From: Sphaerotilus hippei
GTDB taxonomy: Bacteria > Pseudomonadota > Gammaproteobacteria > Burkholderiales > Burkholderiaceae_C
Length of the DNA: 64,000 nt
Direction of reading: 5' to 3'
Assembly (NCBI RefSeq): GCF_003201595.1
Contig: NZ_QJJS01000003.1
Location: 167,075-231,074, forward strand
Of the stretch, positions 13,807 to 23,171 are shown piece by piece. The stretch's first letter is position 1. Each line of letters starts with the position of its first letter. The notes beneath the pieces were generated by a model. The model was not told the origin of the DNA, did no database searches, and saw only the letters and a list, made by a program, of their open reading frames with translations. The position numbers and the translations under genes were made by a program.

Positions 13807-14802
13807 ATGGTGAACGTGGGGCGTCGACGCAGTCTGGCCGCCTGGGCCGTGCCGATGGCATGGGCCGCCGGTGTCGGGCTGTCCGGTTGCGAACGCCGTG
13901 AACCCCTGCTGCGGATCGCCACCTCGGTGTGGATCGGCTACGAGAGCCTCTACCTGGCGCAGGCACGCGGCTGGATCGATCGCTCCCGGGTGCGCCTGAT
14001 CGAGGCACCGTCGTCCACCGATGCGCTGCATCTGCTGGCCTCGGGCAATGTCGAGGCCGTGGGGTTGACGCTGGATGAACTGTTGTCGGCCCGGGCCGAC
14101 CAGCTCGACATCGTCGCCGTCCTGGTCTTCGACGAGTCGCATGGCGGGGACGGGCTGCTGGCGCGCGCCGACATCACCGGGCTGCCCGGGCTGGCGGGCC
14201 GCCGGATCGGCGTGGAGCGCAGCGCGGTCGGTGCGTTCCTGCTGCACGAGGCGCTGACCCGCGCGGGGCTGGGCACGATGGACGTCATTCCGGTCTACCT
14301 CCGCATCGACCAGCACCTGGACGCCTGGCGGTCCGGCCGGATCGACGCCATCGTCTCCTACGAGCCGGTGCTCTCGCAGATCGAGGCCCTCGGGGCGAGG
14401 CGGCTGTTCGACAGCCGGGGCCTGACGTCGGCCATCGTCGACGTGCTTGCCGTGCAGCGGGCGGCGATCCGCACCCACCGCCAGGGCCTGCTGAACCTGA
14501 TCCGGCAGCATTTCCGGGTGCGGTCCTGGATGGCGGCCGAGCCGGCCGCGGCCGCGGAGATCAGCGGGCGCAGGCTGCGCCTGCCAGCGGCTGACGTCGA
14601 ACGTGCCCTCGCCCAGGTGATCCTGCCCGACATCGCCGAGAACCGGCGCCTGCTCAAGGGCCGGCCGTCGCCGCTGCAGCACAGTGCCGAAGCGCTCGAG
14701 CGGGTGCTGCTGGGCGCCCGCCTGCTGGAGCACATGGTGGTGATGGACGACCTGTTCGACGACAGCCTGCTGCCGGTCGAGCCGCTGGAGCCCTGGTCAT
14801 GA
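13807..14802 (+). CDS. NMT1/THI5-like periplasmic substrate-binding lipoprotein
   Basis: 331 residues. The signal sequence ends in a lipobox LSGC (Cys28); arginines at 6-8 (RRRSLAAW) could also make it a Tat substrate. The mature part has the type II binding-protein fold of the NMT1/THI5/SsuA family: TSVWIGYESLYLA near 39-51, LLASGNVEAVGLT, GRRIGVERSAVGAF near 136-149 and WRSGRIDAIVSYEPV. The true start is the ATG after GGAGGAG; frames upstream overlap the riboswitch. There is no permease or ATPase nearby. Instead the stop overlaps the start of a membrane PAS receptor, so a ligand-sensing rather than transport role is inferred. The ligand is unknown; a pyrimidine or thiamine precursor is only suggested by family and position. 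Confidence 0.85.
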   Translation: MVNVGRRRSLAAWAVPMAWAAGVGLSGCERREPLLRIATSVWIGYESLYLAQARGWIDRSRVRLIEAPSSTDALHLLASGNVEAVGLTLDELLSARADQLDIVAVLVFDESHGGDGLLARADITGLPGLAGRRIGVERSAVGAFLLHEALTRAGLGTMDVIPVYLRIDQHLDAWRSGRIDAIVSYEPVLSQIEALGARRLFDSRGLTSAIVDVLAVQRAAIRTHRQGLLNLIRQHFRVRSWMAAEPAAAAEISGRRLRLPAADVERALAQVILPDIAENRRLLKGRPSPLQHSAEALERVLLGARLLEHMVVMDDLFDDSLLPVEPLEPWS

Positions 14803-16517
14803 TCCGCGCCTTCGCCCGCTGGAGGCCGTCGATCTCGGTGGCCATTCCGCTGCTGCTGGGGCTGTTCCTGGTGCTGGTCGGGGTGGGCAGCCTGTGGGCC
14901 GAATCGCGGCGCCAGATGCGCGAGTTCGAGGAGGCGACCGTGCGGGAGTTCTCCAGCGAGCTGTCGCGTCTGAGCCTGCAGGTGATCCGGCACCTGGACG
15001 CACCGTCGTCGGACCTGCCCACCGAGCTGGCCCGCCTCAGCAGTCACCCGGACGTGACGTCGATCGCGGTGCTCAATGCGGCGGGCGAGGTGCTGCTGGC
15101 CAACCGCCAGAGCTGGGCCGGGCAGTCGCTGACCCGCTTCGATCCGCAGCTGCGCATCGAGCAGCTGCTGCCCGCGCTGATGGGCCTGCAGACCACGCTC
15201 GACTGGAGCGCCGACCGGCAGCACCTGACGATGATGCGGGCCTTCAGGCTGTCCCAGGGCAACCAGCAGCTGCGGGGCATCGAGCGCGGGCTGGTCTACC
15301 TGACGCTGGACCTGGGACCGTCACGCGCGCTGCGCCTCGAGCGCATCTGGCAGGAACGTCTGCCCGAGCTGGCGGGTTTTTCGCTGGCCCTGCTGATGCT
15401 GGGCATGCTGCTGCAGCACCTCGTGGCCCGCCCGCTGCGGCAGCTGGGTGCGGCCACCGCGCGGTGGGGCCAGGGCCAGCTGTCGGCCCGGGCCGAGGAG
15501 ACCGGCTCGCGCGAGATCGCCGACCTGGCCCGTGCCTGCAACGACATGGCCCAGACGCTGGAGCGCGCCCGCGCCGACCTGGAGGCCAATCGTGAGCAGC
15601 TCTCGACCATCCTCTACTCGACCGGGGATGCGCTGCTGGCCACCGACACGCTGAGCCGGATCACGCTGCTCAATCCGGTGGCCGAAGCGCTGACCGGCTG
15701 GACCGAGCAGGAGGCCCGTGGCCGCACGGTCGAGGAGGTCTTCCGCATCGAGCAGGCCGAGACCGGGCTGCCGGCGGTCATCCCGGTGCGGCAGGTGCTC
15801 GACGAGGGGGTCGTCGTGGGCCTGGCCAACCACACGGTGCTGGTGGCCCGTCACGGCAAGCGCACCCACATCGCCGACAGTGCCGCGCCGGTGCGCCGGG
15901 GTGACGGCAGCCTGGTCGGCGTGGTCATCGTCTTCCGCGACGTCGACGAGGCCTACCGGCTCGAGCAGGCGCTGGCCGACAGCGAGTTCCGCTACCGGGC
16001 CCTGGCCGACGCCGGGGCCTCGCTGCTGGCCACCGCGGACACGCAGGGCAATCTGCAGTGGTTCAACCGCTGCTGGCTGGAGTTCACCGGCCAGAGCGAG
16101 CGGCAGGCGGTCACCAGCCCGTGGCAGCAGCGCATCCACCCCGATGACCTCGGCGCGCTGATGCTGGCCTGGCGCGAGCTGATCGAGCAGCGCCAGGCGC
16201 TGCGCCTGCAGCTGCGCATGAACCGGCACGACGGCATCTGGCGCTGGGTGTGGCTGGAGGCTCGCCCCTGGTTCGGTCGCGAGGGGCAGTTGCTCGGGCA
16301 CCTGGTCCATGGCCTGGATATCACCGAGCAGCGGGAAGTGAACCGGCAGCTGGAGGGACAGATCGACGAACTGCAGCGCTGGCACCAGGTCACGCTGGAG
16401 CGGGAGCAGCGGGTGATCGAGCTCAAGCGGGAGATCAACGCCCTCAGCCGGGCCCATCGCCAGCCGGTCCCGTACCCGGAGGCCGACATCGGGGCGCCCC
16501 AGGAGGACCGCCGATGA
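14799..16517 (+). CDS. Membrane receptor with HAMP and two PAS domains, no output domain
   Basis: 572 residues. Membrane segments are at about 12-33 and 190-210 around a roughly 155-residue periplasmic domain. A HAMP domain follows (210-263), then PAS 1 (266-385, ILYSTGDALLATD, LNPVAEALTGW) and PAS 2 with its PAC (392-510, WFNRCWLEFTGQSERQ, HPDDLGALMLAW). The last 60 residues are a coiled coil (QLEGQIDELQRWHQV). No histidine kinase, GGDEF, EAL or methyl-accepting region is present, although the frame is complete. The ATGA overlaps at both ends indicate that it functions with the binding protein before it and the GGDEF-EAL protein after it. Confidence 0.88.
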   Translation: MIRAFARWRPSISVAIPLLLGLFLVLVGVGSLWAESRRQMREFEEATVREFSSELSRLSLQVIRHLDAPSSDLPTELARLSSHPDVTSIAVLNAAGEVLLANRQSWAGQSLTRFDPQLRIEQLLPALMGLQTTLDWSADRQHLTMMRAFRLSQGNQQLRGIERGLVYLTLDLGPSRALRLERIWQERLPELAGFSLALLMLGMLLQHLVARPLRQLGAATARWGQGQLSARAEETGSREIADLARACNDMAQTLERARADLEANREQLSTILYSTGDALLATDTLSRITLLNPVAEALTGWTEQEARGRTVEEVFRIEQAETGLPAVIPVRQVLDEGVVVGLANHTVLVARHGKRTHIADSAAPVRRGDGSLVGVVIVFRDVDEAYRLEQALADSEFRYRALADAGASLLATADTQGNLQWFNRCWLEFTGQSERQAVTSPWQQRIHPDDLGALMLAWRELIEQRQALRLQLRMNRHDGIWRWVWLEARPWFGREGQLLGHLVHGLDITEQREVNRQLEGQIDELQRWHQVTLEREQRVIELKREINALSRAHRQPVPYPEADIGAPQEDRR

Positions 16518-19500
16518 GCCGCGTCGAGCAGGACACGGTACCCCGACCGGTCTGGCCGCGCCTGCGTGGCGGGCTGCCGTACCTCGCGTTGCTGGCGGTG
16601 CTGTCGTGGTCGAGCGGCTGGATCTGGCCGGCCGCCCCGCCGCTGGCCGCTGCCGTCTTCGCCGCCCTGCTGGGCGCGGGCGCGGCCTTCTGGTGGGGGC
16701 GACGTCGCCTGGGCCTCATGCAGGCCAGCCACGCACGGACGCAGCAGGAGCTGATGCAGGCCGTCGACCAGCTCGGAACCGGCCTGATGGCGATCGATCC
16801 GGCCGGCCTGATCGTGCACGGCAACCGCCGGTTCGCGAACCTGCTGGGGCGCGAGGCCGAGGCGCTGGCGGGCCTGGCGTTCGTCACGCTGTTCCATCCC
16901 GATGACCTCAAGTGCTGCCGGCGCCTGCTGTCGACGGCGGCCGACACCACCTCGCCCCCCCAGGACCTGAGGATCCTCAGGCCCGACGGGCGGCTGCTCT
17001 GGGTGCGTGTGCGCATGAGCTGCAACCCGGGGGCCGGCCTGCCCGTGCTGCAGCGCATCCTGACGGCCGAGGACATCGACGAGCTGAAGACGGGCCACGT
17101 CACGCTGCAGCACCGCGAGCGCCTGCTGCGTGCGGTGGTCGACTCCATCCCCGACGCCATCGGCGTGCGCGACCTGCACGGCGCCTACCTGCTGGCCAAC
17201 CCGGCACTGGCCGAACTGCTGCAGCGGCCGGTGGCCCAGATCGTGAGCCACCCGGTCGGCGAGGTGCACGGCGCCGACCAGGCCCGTGCGCTGATCGACG
17301 CCGACCACAGCGCGGTGGCGCTGGCCACCAGCATCCACCGCGAGACCCATCATGTCGGGCTGGACGGTCGGCGGGTCGTGCACGACACCAGCACGTCGGT
17401 GCTGCGCGATGACCAGGGCGAGCCTTTTGGCGTGGTGTCGATCGGGCGCGACGTCACCGCGATGCGCGAGGTGTCGGAGCGGCTGACCGAGTCCAGCGCC
17501 CGCACCCAGACCCTGCTGCTCAATGCCCGCGATTCACGCCTGGCCCTGCTGTCGCTGCTGGAGGACCAGCGCCGGGCGGTGCGGGCGCTGGCCCTCAACG
17601 AGGCCCGCCTGCGCGCCGTGATGGCAGCCTTGCCCGACCTGGTGTTCCTGTTCGACGATCAAGGCCGTTTCATCGACATCTGGGCCAGCCGGACCGACAT
17701 GCTGATCGCGCCCCGGGAGCAGGTGCTGGGGCGGCGCATCGGCGAGATCGTGCCGGCCCCGCTGGCCGAGCTGGCGATGGAGCGGCTCGCGCTGGTGCTG
17801 CGCTCGGGCCAGCTGCAGGTGTTCGAGTACTCGCTGGGCCTGCGCGAGCAGCAGCACTGGTTCGAGATGCGCATGGTGCGGGCCGGCGAACAGGAGGTGC
17901 TGGCCGTGGCCCGCGACATCACCCGGGATCGCCAGAACCGGGGCGCGCTCGAGCACAGCGAGGCCCGCCTGCGCCTGGCGCTCGAGGGCAGCGGCGACGG
18001 CCTGTGGGACTGGGACCTCAAGAGCGACACGGTGCGTTTTTCGGAGCAGGTCGAGCGCATGCTGGCCTACGAGGGCAGCGATTTCCATCGTGAGTTCCGC
18101 CTGCTCGAGCGCCTGCATCCCGATGACGTCGTCGTGACCCGGCGGGCCATCCGCGACACGCTGGCACGCCGCATCGTGTTCGACCGCAAGCTGCGGGTGC
18201 GCGGCTTCGACGGCCACGACCGCTGGCTGCACGCGCGCGGCATGGTGCAGTGGGATCCGCAGCGGCAGAGCCGGCGCTTCTCCGGCGTCATCACCGACAA
18301 GACCCACGAGATGGAGGCGCAGGCCCGCCTGCGCCTGGCCGCCACCGTGTTCGACAGCACGCTCGAGGGGGTGCTGATCACCGATGCCAGCCAGCGCATC
18401 GTCTCCGTCAACCCGGCCTTCACCCGGCTGCTCGGCTACACCGAGGAGGAGGTGATCGGGCGCACCCCGGCCTGCATGGCCTCGGGCCGCCACTCCGACA
18501 CCTTCTTCCAGCAGATGTGGCAGACCATCGCCCGCTCGGGCCACTGGCAGGGCGAGATCTGGAACCGCTGCAAGGACGGCGTGGTGCGCCCGGAGCTGAT
18601 GTCCATCAGCGCGGTGTTCGACGATCAGGCACAGGTCAGCCACTACGTGGGCGTGTTCACCGACATCTCGGAGCTGAAGAACTCCGAGGCCAAGCTCGAC
18701 CACCTCGCCCACCACGATCCGCTGACCCAGCTGCCCAACCGCCTGCTGTTCCGCCACCGGCTGGAGCAGGCCCTGCTGACGGCCGACCGCAACGAGGGCC
18801 ATCTGGCCGTGCTGATGCTCGACCTGGACCGTTTCAAGGACGTCAACGACAGCTACGGCCACCTGGCCGGCGACGAGCTGCTGTGCCATGTGGCCGACCG
18901 GCTGTCGCAGCGGCTGCGCAAGGTCGACACGCTGGCCCGGCTGGGGGGCGACGAGTTCGCGCTGCTGATGCAGGACGTCAAGCAGCCCGACGACGCGGCC
19001 CGGCTGGCCAGCGAGCTGATCGAGTCGCTGTCGCAGCCGTGGCGGCTTGGCGAGGGCATCGAGCTGAGCGTGGGCGTCAGCGTGGGCATCTGCCTGTACC
19101 CGGAGCATGGCCAGACGGCCCAGGCGCTGATGCAGGGCGCGGATGCCGCGCTCTACCGGGCCAAGTCCGATGGCCGCGGGGTCTACCGCTACTTCGCCGA
19201 CGACCTGACGCTGGCCGCGCGCGAGCGCCTGCAGCTCGAGAACCGGCTGCGCCGGGCGCTGGTCGACGAGCAGCTGCAGCTGCACTTCCAGCCCCAGATC
19301 GACATCGCCAGCGGGCGGGTGATCGGCGCCGAGGCGCTGCTGCGCTGGCCCGATCCGGTCGAGGGCATGATCCCGCCCGCACGCTTCATCCCGGTGGCCG
19401 AGAGCACGGGTCTGATCGACCAGCTCGGGGCCTGGGTGCTGCGCCATGCCTGCGAGCAGGGGCAACGCTGGATCGAGCAGGGGTTGCCGCCGCTGTCGAT

Positions 19501-20017
19501 GGCGGTGAACGTCTCGCCGCGCCAGTTCCACCACATCGACCTGGCCCACCAGGTGCAGCAGGTGCTCGCCGACACCGGTTTTCCGGCCGAGCGCCTCGAG
19601 CTCGAGCTGACCGAAGGCGCGCTGATGGAGCGCGAGGCCGAGTCGCTGCGCATGCTCGAGCGCCTGCGCGACATGGGCGTGCGGGTGGCGATCGACGATT
19701 TCGGCACCGGCTATTCGTCCTTCTCCTACCTGAAGCGCTTTCCGCTGGACGTGCTGAAGATCGACCGCAGCTTCATCACCGACATCCCGCGTGACATCGA
19801 CGACATGGAGATCGCCGCGGCCATCATCGCGATGGGCCACAACCTGGGCGTGCGGGTGCTGGCCGAAGGGGTCGAGACCGCCGAGCAGCTGGCCTTCCTG
19901 GGGCTCAAGCGCTGCGACAGCTACCAGGGCTTCCTGCTCAGCCCGGCGCTGCCCGCCGACGAGTTCGCCGCGCTGCTGCGCGACCAGCCGGCGACGCTGC
20001 CGTGCCCGCAGCCCTGA
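16514..20017 (+). CDS. PAS5-GGDEF-EAL cyclic-di-GMP synthase/phosphodiesterase
   Basis: 1167 residues. Two membrane segments lie within about 20-65. Five PAS-like modules follow (about 75-195, 204-325, 362-475, 483-605, 607-725). The GGDEF domain (735-895) has an intact GGDEF motif near 811 and an inhibitory-site RKVD exactly five residues before it, so cyclase activity with product inhibition is expected. The EAL domain (910-1155) has EALLRW, NVSPRQF, ELTEGALM, DDFGTGYSS and LKIDRSFI, so phosphodiesterase activity is also plausible. The ATG overlaps the previous stop. Third gene of the operon starting at 13807. Confidence 0.93.
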   Translation: MSRVEQDTVPRPVWPRLRGGLPYLALLAVLSWSSGWIWPAAPPLAAAVFAALLGAGAAFWWGRRRLGLMQASHARTQQELMQAVDQLGTGLMAIDPAGLIVHGNRRFANLLGREAEALAGLAFVTLFHPDDLKCCRRLLSTAADTTSPPQDLRILRPDGRLLWVRVRMSCNPGAGLPVLQRILTAEDIDELKTGHVTLQHRERLLRAVVDSIPDAIGVRDLHGAYLLANPALAELLQRPVAQIVSHPVGEVHGADQARALIDADHSAVALATSIHRETHHVGLDGRRVVHDTSTSVLRDDQGEPFGVVSIGRDVTAMREVSERLTESSARTQTLLLNARDSRLALLSLLEDQRRAVRALALNEARLRAVMAALPDLVFLFDDQGRFIDIWASRTDMLIAPREQVLGRRIGEIVPAPLAELAMERLALVLRSGQLQVFEYSLGLREQQHWFEMRMVRAGEQEVLAVARDITRDRQNRGALEHSEARLRLALEGSGDGLWDWDLKSDTVRFSEQVERMLAYEGSDFHREFRLLERLHPDDVVVTRRAIRDTLARRIVFDRKLRVRGFDGHDRWLHARGMVQWDPQRQSRRFSGVITDKTHEMEAQARLRLAATVFDSTLEGVLITDASQRIVSVNPAFTRLLGYTEEEVIGRTPACMASGRHSDTFFQQMWQTIARSGHWQGEIWNRCKDGVVRPELMSISAVFDDQAQVSHYVGVFTDISELKNSEAKLDHLAHHDPLTQLPNRLLFRHRLEQALLTADRNEGHLAVLMLDLDRFKDVNDSYGHLAGDELLCHVADRLSQRLRKVDTLARLGGDEFALLMQDVKQPDDAARLASELIESLSQPWRLGEGIELSVGVSVGICLYPEHGQTAQALMQGADAALYRAKSDGRGVYRYFADDLTLAARERLQLENRLRRALVDEQLQLHFQPQIDIASGRVIGAEALLRWPDPVEGMIPPARFIPVAESTGLIDQLGAWVLRHACEQGQRWIEQGLPPLSMAVNVSPRQFHHIDLAHQVQQVLADTGFPAERLELELTEGALMEREAESLRMLERLRDMGVRVAIDDFGTGYSSFSYLKRFPLDVLKIDRSFITDIPRDIDDMEIAAAIIAMGHNLGVRVLAEGVETAEQLAFLGLKRCDSYQGFLLSPALPADEFAALLRDQPATLPCPQP

Positions 20018-20048
20018 AGCGGCGGCGGGCCTGCGGACACGGCTGCGA

Positions 20049-21047
20049 TCAGGCGTAACGCAGCGCCGTCGCCTTGCCGTGGAAGATCCGGTAGACGAAC
20101 GCCGTGTAGACCACGATCGCCGGCACGCTGACCACGCTGCCGGCCAGGATGACCTGCAGCGACTCGGTCGCGGCGGCGGCCTGCCACACCGAGAGGCGCC
20201 CGGGCACGATGTCCGGGTAGAGGCTGTAGGCCAGCCCGAGCGCGGCCATCACGAACACCAGCACCACCAGCACGAAGGGCAGCCAGCACTGCTTGCCGAG
20301 CACGCGGTGCGAGTTCAGCAGCGCCCGCAGGCCCAGCAGCGAGAAGGCGCTCATCAGCGGGATCGGCAGCAGCGCGAGCAGGCCGGGCATCGAGAACCAG
20401 CGCTGCCGCACCGCCTCGCTGACCCAGGGCGTGACCACCGAGATCAGGCCGACCCCCAGCACCAGCCCCGGCCAGGTCAGCCGCGCCCAGCGTACCGCAC
20501 GCACCTGCAGGGCCCCGTCGGTCTTCATGATCAGCCAGGTGGCGCCCAGCAGCGCATAGGCCGCCGGCAGGGCCAGCGTGATCACCGCCGCGAACAGCGT
20601 CGGCCCGGCCCCTTCGGCAAAACCGGTGATGTAGCGCCCGAGCATCCAGCCCTGCGCCAGCGAGGCCAGCAGCGAGCCGATCGAGAAGAGCCGGTTCCAG
20701 GCCGGCTGGTGCGCCGCGCGGGCCTTGACCCGGAAGTCGAAGGCCACCCCGCGCAGGATCAGTCCGATCAGCATCAGCGCCACCGGCAGGTAGAGCGCGC
20801 CCAGCACGACGCCCTGCGCCTTCGGGAAGGCGATCAGCAGCAGGCCCACGCCCAGCACCAGCCAGGTCTCGTTGGCATCCCAGAACGGGCCGATCGAGGC
20901 CACCATCGTGTCCTGTTCCCTGCCGCCGGCCAGCGGCATCAGCAGCCCGACGCCGAGGTCGTAGCCATCGAGCACCACGTAGGCCAGCATGGACAGACCC
21001 ATCAGGGCGAGGAAGATCACGGGCAGCAAGGTGGGGGTGTCCATCAT
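20049..21047 (-). CDS. cydB: Cytochrome bd-type (CIO) quinol oxidase subunit II
   Basis: 332 residues with eight or nine predicted membrane helices; VVLDGYDLGVGLL and DANETWLVLGVGLLLIAFP are hallmark CydB segments. It is shorter than E. coli CydB (379) and similar to CioB proteins of the cyanide-insensitive branch. Its start overlaps the cydA stop (TGATG). The enzyme oxidises quinol and reduces O2 to water in the cytoplasmic membrane with high oxygen affinity and without proton pumping. Confidence 0.95.
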   Translation of the reverse strand: MMDTPTLLPVIFLALMGLSMLAYVVLDGYDLGVGLLMPLAGGREQDTMVASIGPFWDANETWLVLGVGLLLIAFPKAQGVVLGALYLPVALMLIGLILRGVAFDFRVKARAAHQPAWNRLFSIGSLLASLAQGWMLGRYITGFAEGAGPTLFAAVITLALPAAYALLGATWLIMKTDGALQVRAVRWARLTWPGLVLGVGLISVVTPWVSEAVRQRWFSMPGLLALLPIPLMSAFSLLGLRALLNSHRVLGKQCWLPFVLVVLVFVMAALGLAYSLYPDIVPGRLSVWQAAAATESLQVILAGSVVSVPAIVVYTAFVYRIFHGKATALRYA

Positions 21048-22441
21048 CAGTGCACCTGGGCGGTCGGGAGGGCAGGGGAGGCATCGGCGATGCCGGCGTG
21101 TTCGTCGCGTTCGGCCGGCAGCTCCAGCGGCTTGCCGGCCATGTGGTGCAGCACGCCGATGTAGGACAGCAGCAGCGCGCCGTAGACCGTCAGGTAGAGC
21201 ACCAGCGTCAGCGCGACGTGGGCCGGCGGCGTGGTCGAGGCCACCTCGGCGGTGTGCAGCAGGCCGAAGACGATGAAGGGCTGGCGGCCGATCTCGGTCA
21301 CGTACCAGCCCGCCACCGTGGCGATCCAGCCGCTGAAGGTCATCGTGGCCAGCAGCCACAGCAGCGGGCGCGGCAGGCGCTCCACCGCCCCGCCGCGACG
21401 GCGCAGCCACCAGCAGCCCGTCCAGCTCGCCATCAGCATCAGCAGGCCGATGCCGACCATGATGCGAAAGCCGAAGAACAGCGGCGCGACCGGCGGATGC
21501 GCCCCCACGAAATCGTCCAGTCCCCGGATCTCGCCGTCGCGGTCATGCCGCAGGATCAGCGAGGCGCCTTTGGGGATGCCGATCTCGAAGCGGTTGCGCC
21601 GGGCCTGCTCGTCGGGGATCGCGAACAGCAGCAGCGGTGCGCCCCGCTCGGTCTGCCACACCCCCTCCATGGCGGCGATCTTCTGCGGCTGGTGTTCCAG
21701 CGTGTTCAGCCCGTGCAGGTCGCCGACGGCGATCTGCAGCGGCACCAGCAGCGCGGCGGCCGTCAGCCCGAAACGCAGCACCGGGGCGGTGCTGAGGTTG
21801 GCCCGCCCGCGCAGCAGCTGCCAGGCGCTGAGTCCTGCCATCAGGAAACTCACCGTCAGCGCCGACGCCAGCAGCATGTGGGCCAGGCGATAGGGAAAGC
21901 TGGGGTTGAAGATCACCTCGACCCAGCGCTCGACGAAAAACTCGCCCCCCTCGATGCGGTGGCCCGCCGGGGTCTGCATCCAGGAGTTCAGACTCAGGAT
22001 CCAGAAAGCGCTCATCGTCGTGCCGAAGGCGACCAGGAAGGTGGCGATCAGGTGCACCCGCTCGCTGACCCGGCCATGGCCGTAGAGCATCACGCCCAGG
22101 AAGGTCGCCTCGAGGAAAAACGCCGTCAGCACCTCGTAGCCCAGCAGCGGGCCGGCGATGTTGCCGACCTTCTCCATGTAGCCAGGCCAGTTGGTGCCGA
22201 ACTGGAAGCTCATCGTCAGGCCGCTGACCACGCCGAGCGCGAACGTCAGCGCGAACACCTTGGTCCAGAAGCGGTAGGCGCCCAGCCAGGCCTGCCCGCC
22301 GGTGCGCAGCCAGCGCCACCGGAAGAACAGCAGGGCCCAGCCCATCGCGATGCTCAGGGTCGGAAAGAGGATGTGGAAGGTGATGTTGGCCGCGAACTGC
22401 ACGCGCGCGAGCATCAGCCCGTCCAGGGCTGGACTGTCCAT
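21047..22441 (-). CDS. cydA: Cytochrome bd-type (CIO) quinol oxidase subunit I
   Basis: 464 residues. The proximal heme ligand histidine is in NITFHILFP near residue 22; SFQFGTNWPGYMEKVG and GWYVTEIGRQPF are conserved heme and quinol-site segments. The Q-loop is short compared with E. coli CydA (522 residues), which places it in the cyanide-insensitive (CioA) class. It follows the GbsR-like gene by 69 bp in the same direction, so the three genes probably form one operon. Confidence 0.96.
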   Translation of the reverse strand: MDSPALDGLMLARVQFAANITFHILFPTLSIAMGWALLFFRWRWLRTGGQAWLGAYRFWTKVFALTFALGVVSGLTMSFQFGTNWPGYMEKVGNIAGPLLGYEVLTAFFLEATFLGVMLYGHGRVSERVHLIATFLVAFGTTMSAFWILSLNSWMQTPAGHRIEGGEFFVERWVEVIFNPSFPYRLAHMLLASALTVSFLMAGLSAWQLLRGRANLSTAPVLRFGLTAAALLVPLQIAVGDLHGLNTLEHQPQKIAAMEGVWQTERGAPLLLFAIPDEQARRNRFEIGIPKGASLILRHDRDGEIRGLDDFVGAHPPVAPLFFGFRIMVGIGLLMLMASWTGCWWLRRRGGAVERLPRPLLWLLATMTFSGWIATVAGWYVTEIGRQPFIVFGLLHTAEVASTTPPAHVALTLVLYLTVYGALLLSYIGVLHHMAGKPLELPAERDEHAGIADASPALPTAQVH

Positions 22442-22510
22442 GGGAACCTCGATGGAAGATGGAAAAAGGGCAGGAAAGAAAGCCCGCGGCGCCCGGCCGC
22501 CGGGCCCGAC

Positions 22511-23080
22511 TCAGTCCGGGGTGTTGCGGCCGACGCCCGGCAGCTTGATCTGCCCGGTGAACTCCAGCAGCCGGCCGACCTTGGAGCCCATCTTCATCAG
22601 CTGCGAGAGCGTCCTGGGGTCCAGGTGCTGGACCTCGTCGAACCAGGTGCTCAGCATCTCGATGAGCTCGTGCATGCCGCGCATGCGCTCCTGGGCATGG
22701 CGGTCCTCGTCGGTGCTGGTCGGCTCCAGCAGCGCGTTGCGCAGCATGCTCAGCGTGGGCTCGACCTCACGGCGGCGGCGCTCCTCGGCCAGCGTGCGGA
22801 AGATCTCCCAGGTGTCGGCGGGCGCCTCGAAGTAGTCGCGCCGATCGCCCGGCACATGGCGCATGCGCACCAGCCGCCAGGACTGCAGCTCCTTGAGGCT
22901 CATGCTGACGTTCGAGCGGCTGATCTCCAGCGCCTCGGTGAGCTCGTCGGCGTTCAGCGGCTTGGGCGAGATGAAGATCAGCGCATAGATCTGGCCCACC
23001 GTGCGGTTGATGCCCCAGCGGCTGCCCATCTCGCCGAAGTGCGACACGAAGCTGCGGACCAGCGGACTGAGGGGGTGCAT
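22511..23080 (-). CDS. GbsR/MarR-type winged-helix transcriptional regulator
   Basis: 189 residues. A winged helix spans about 25-95 (GRTVGQIYALIF-like region INRTVGQIYALIF, PLNADELTEALEISRSNVSM with the recognition helix, RMRHVPGDRRDYFEA wing). The rest is helical and probably dimerises. The start at MHPLSPLVRSF has a good Shine-Dalgarno (AGGAG); the frame open upstream runs through the operator and is not used. It precedes cydAB and is preceded by two palindromes that are likely its own operator. What it senses cannot be read from the sequence. Confidence 0.88.
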   Translation of the reverse strand: MHPLSPLVRSFVSHFGEMGSRWGINRTVGQIYALIFISPKPLNADELTEALEISRSNVSMSLKELQSWRLVRMRHVPGDRRDYFEAPADTWEIFRTLAEERRRREVEPTLSMLRNALLEPTSTDEDRHAQERMRGMHELIEMLSTWFDEVQHLDPRTLSQLMKMGSKVGRLLEFTGQIKLPGVGRNTPD

Positions 23081-23115
23081 GCGAGGCTCCTGTTTGATCT
23101 GGAGCAGACTATATC

Positions 23116-23143
23116 CTGAAATTTCAGTAATTTCTGAAATTAC
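23116..23143. promoter_or_regulatory. Palindromic operator before gbsR-cydAB
   Basis: Two overlapping palindromes: CTGAAATTTCAG (23116-23127) and GTAATTTCTGAAATTAC (23127-23143, perfect 8-1-8). A TATAGT -10 for the minus strand lies at 23108-23113, so a protein bound here would cover the promoter of the regulator gene. The sites are AT-rich in an otherwise GC-rich area. Autorepression by the GbsR-like protein is inferred. Confidence 0.7.
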
Positions 23144-23171
23144 AAATGACCATGATGACGAATGGGGTGGA

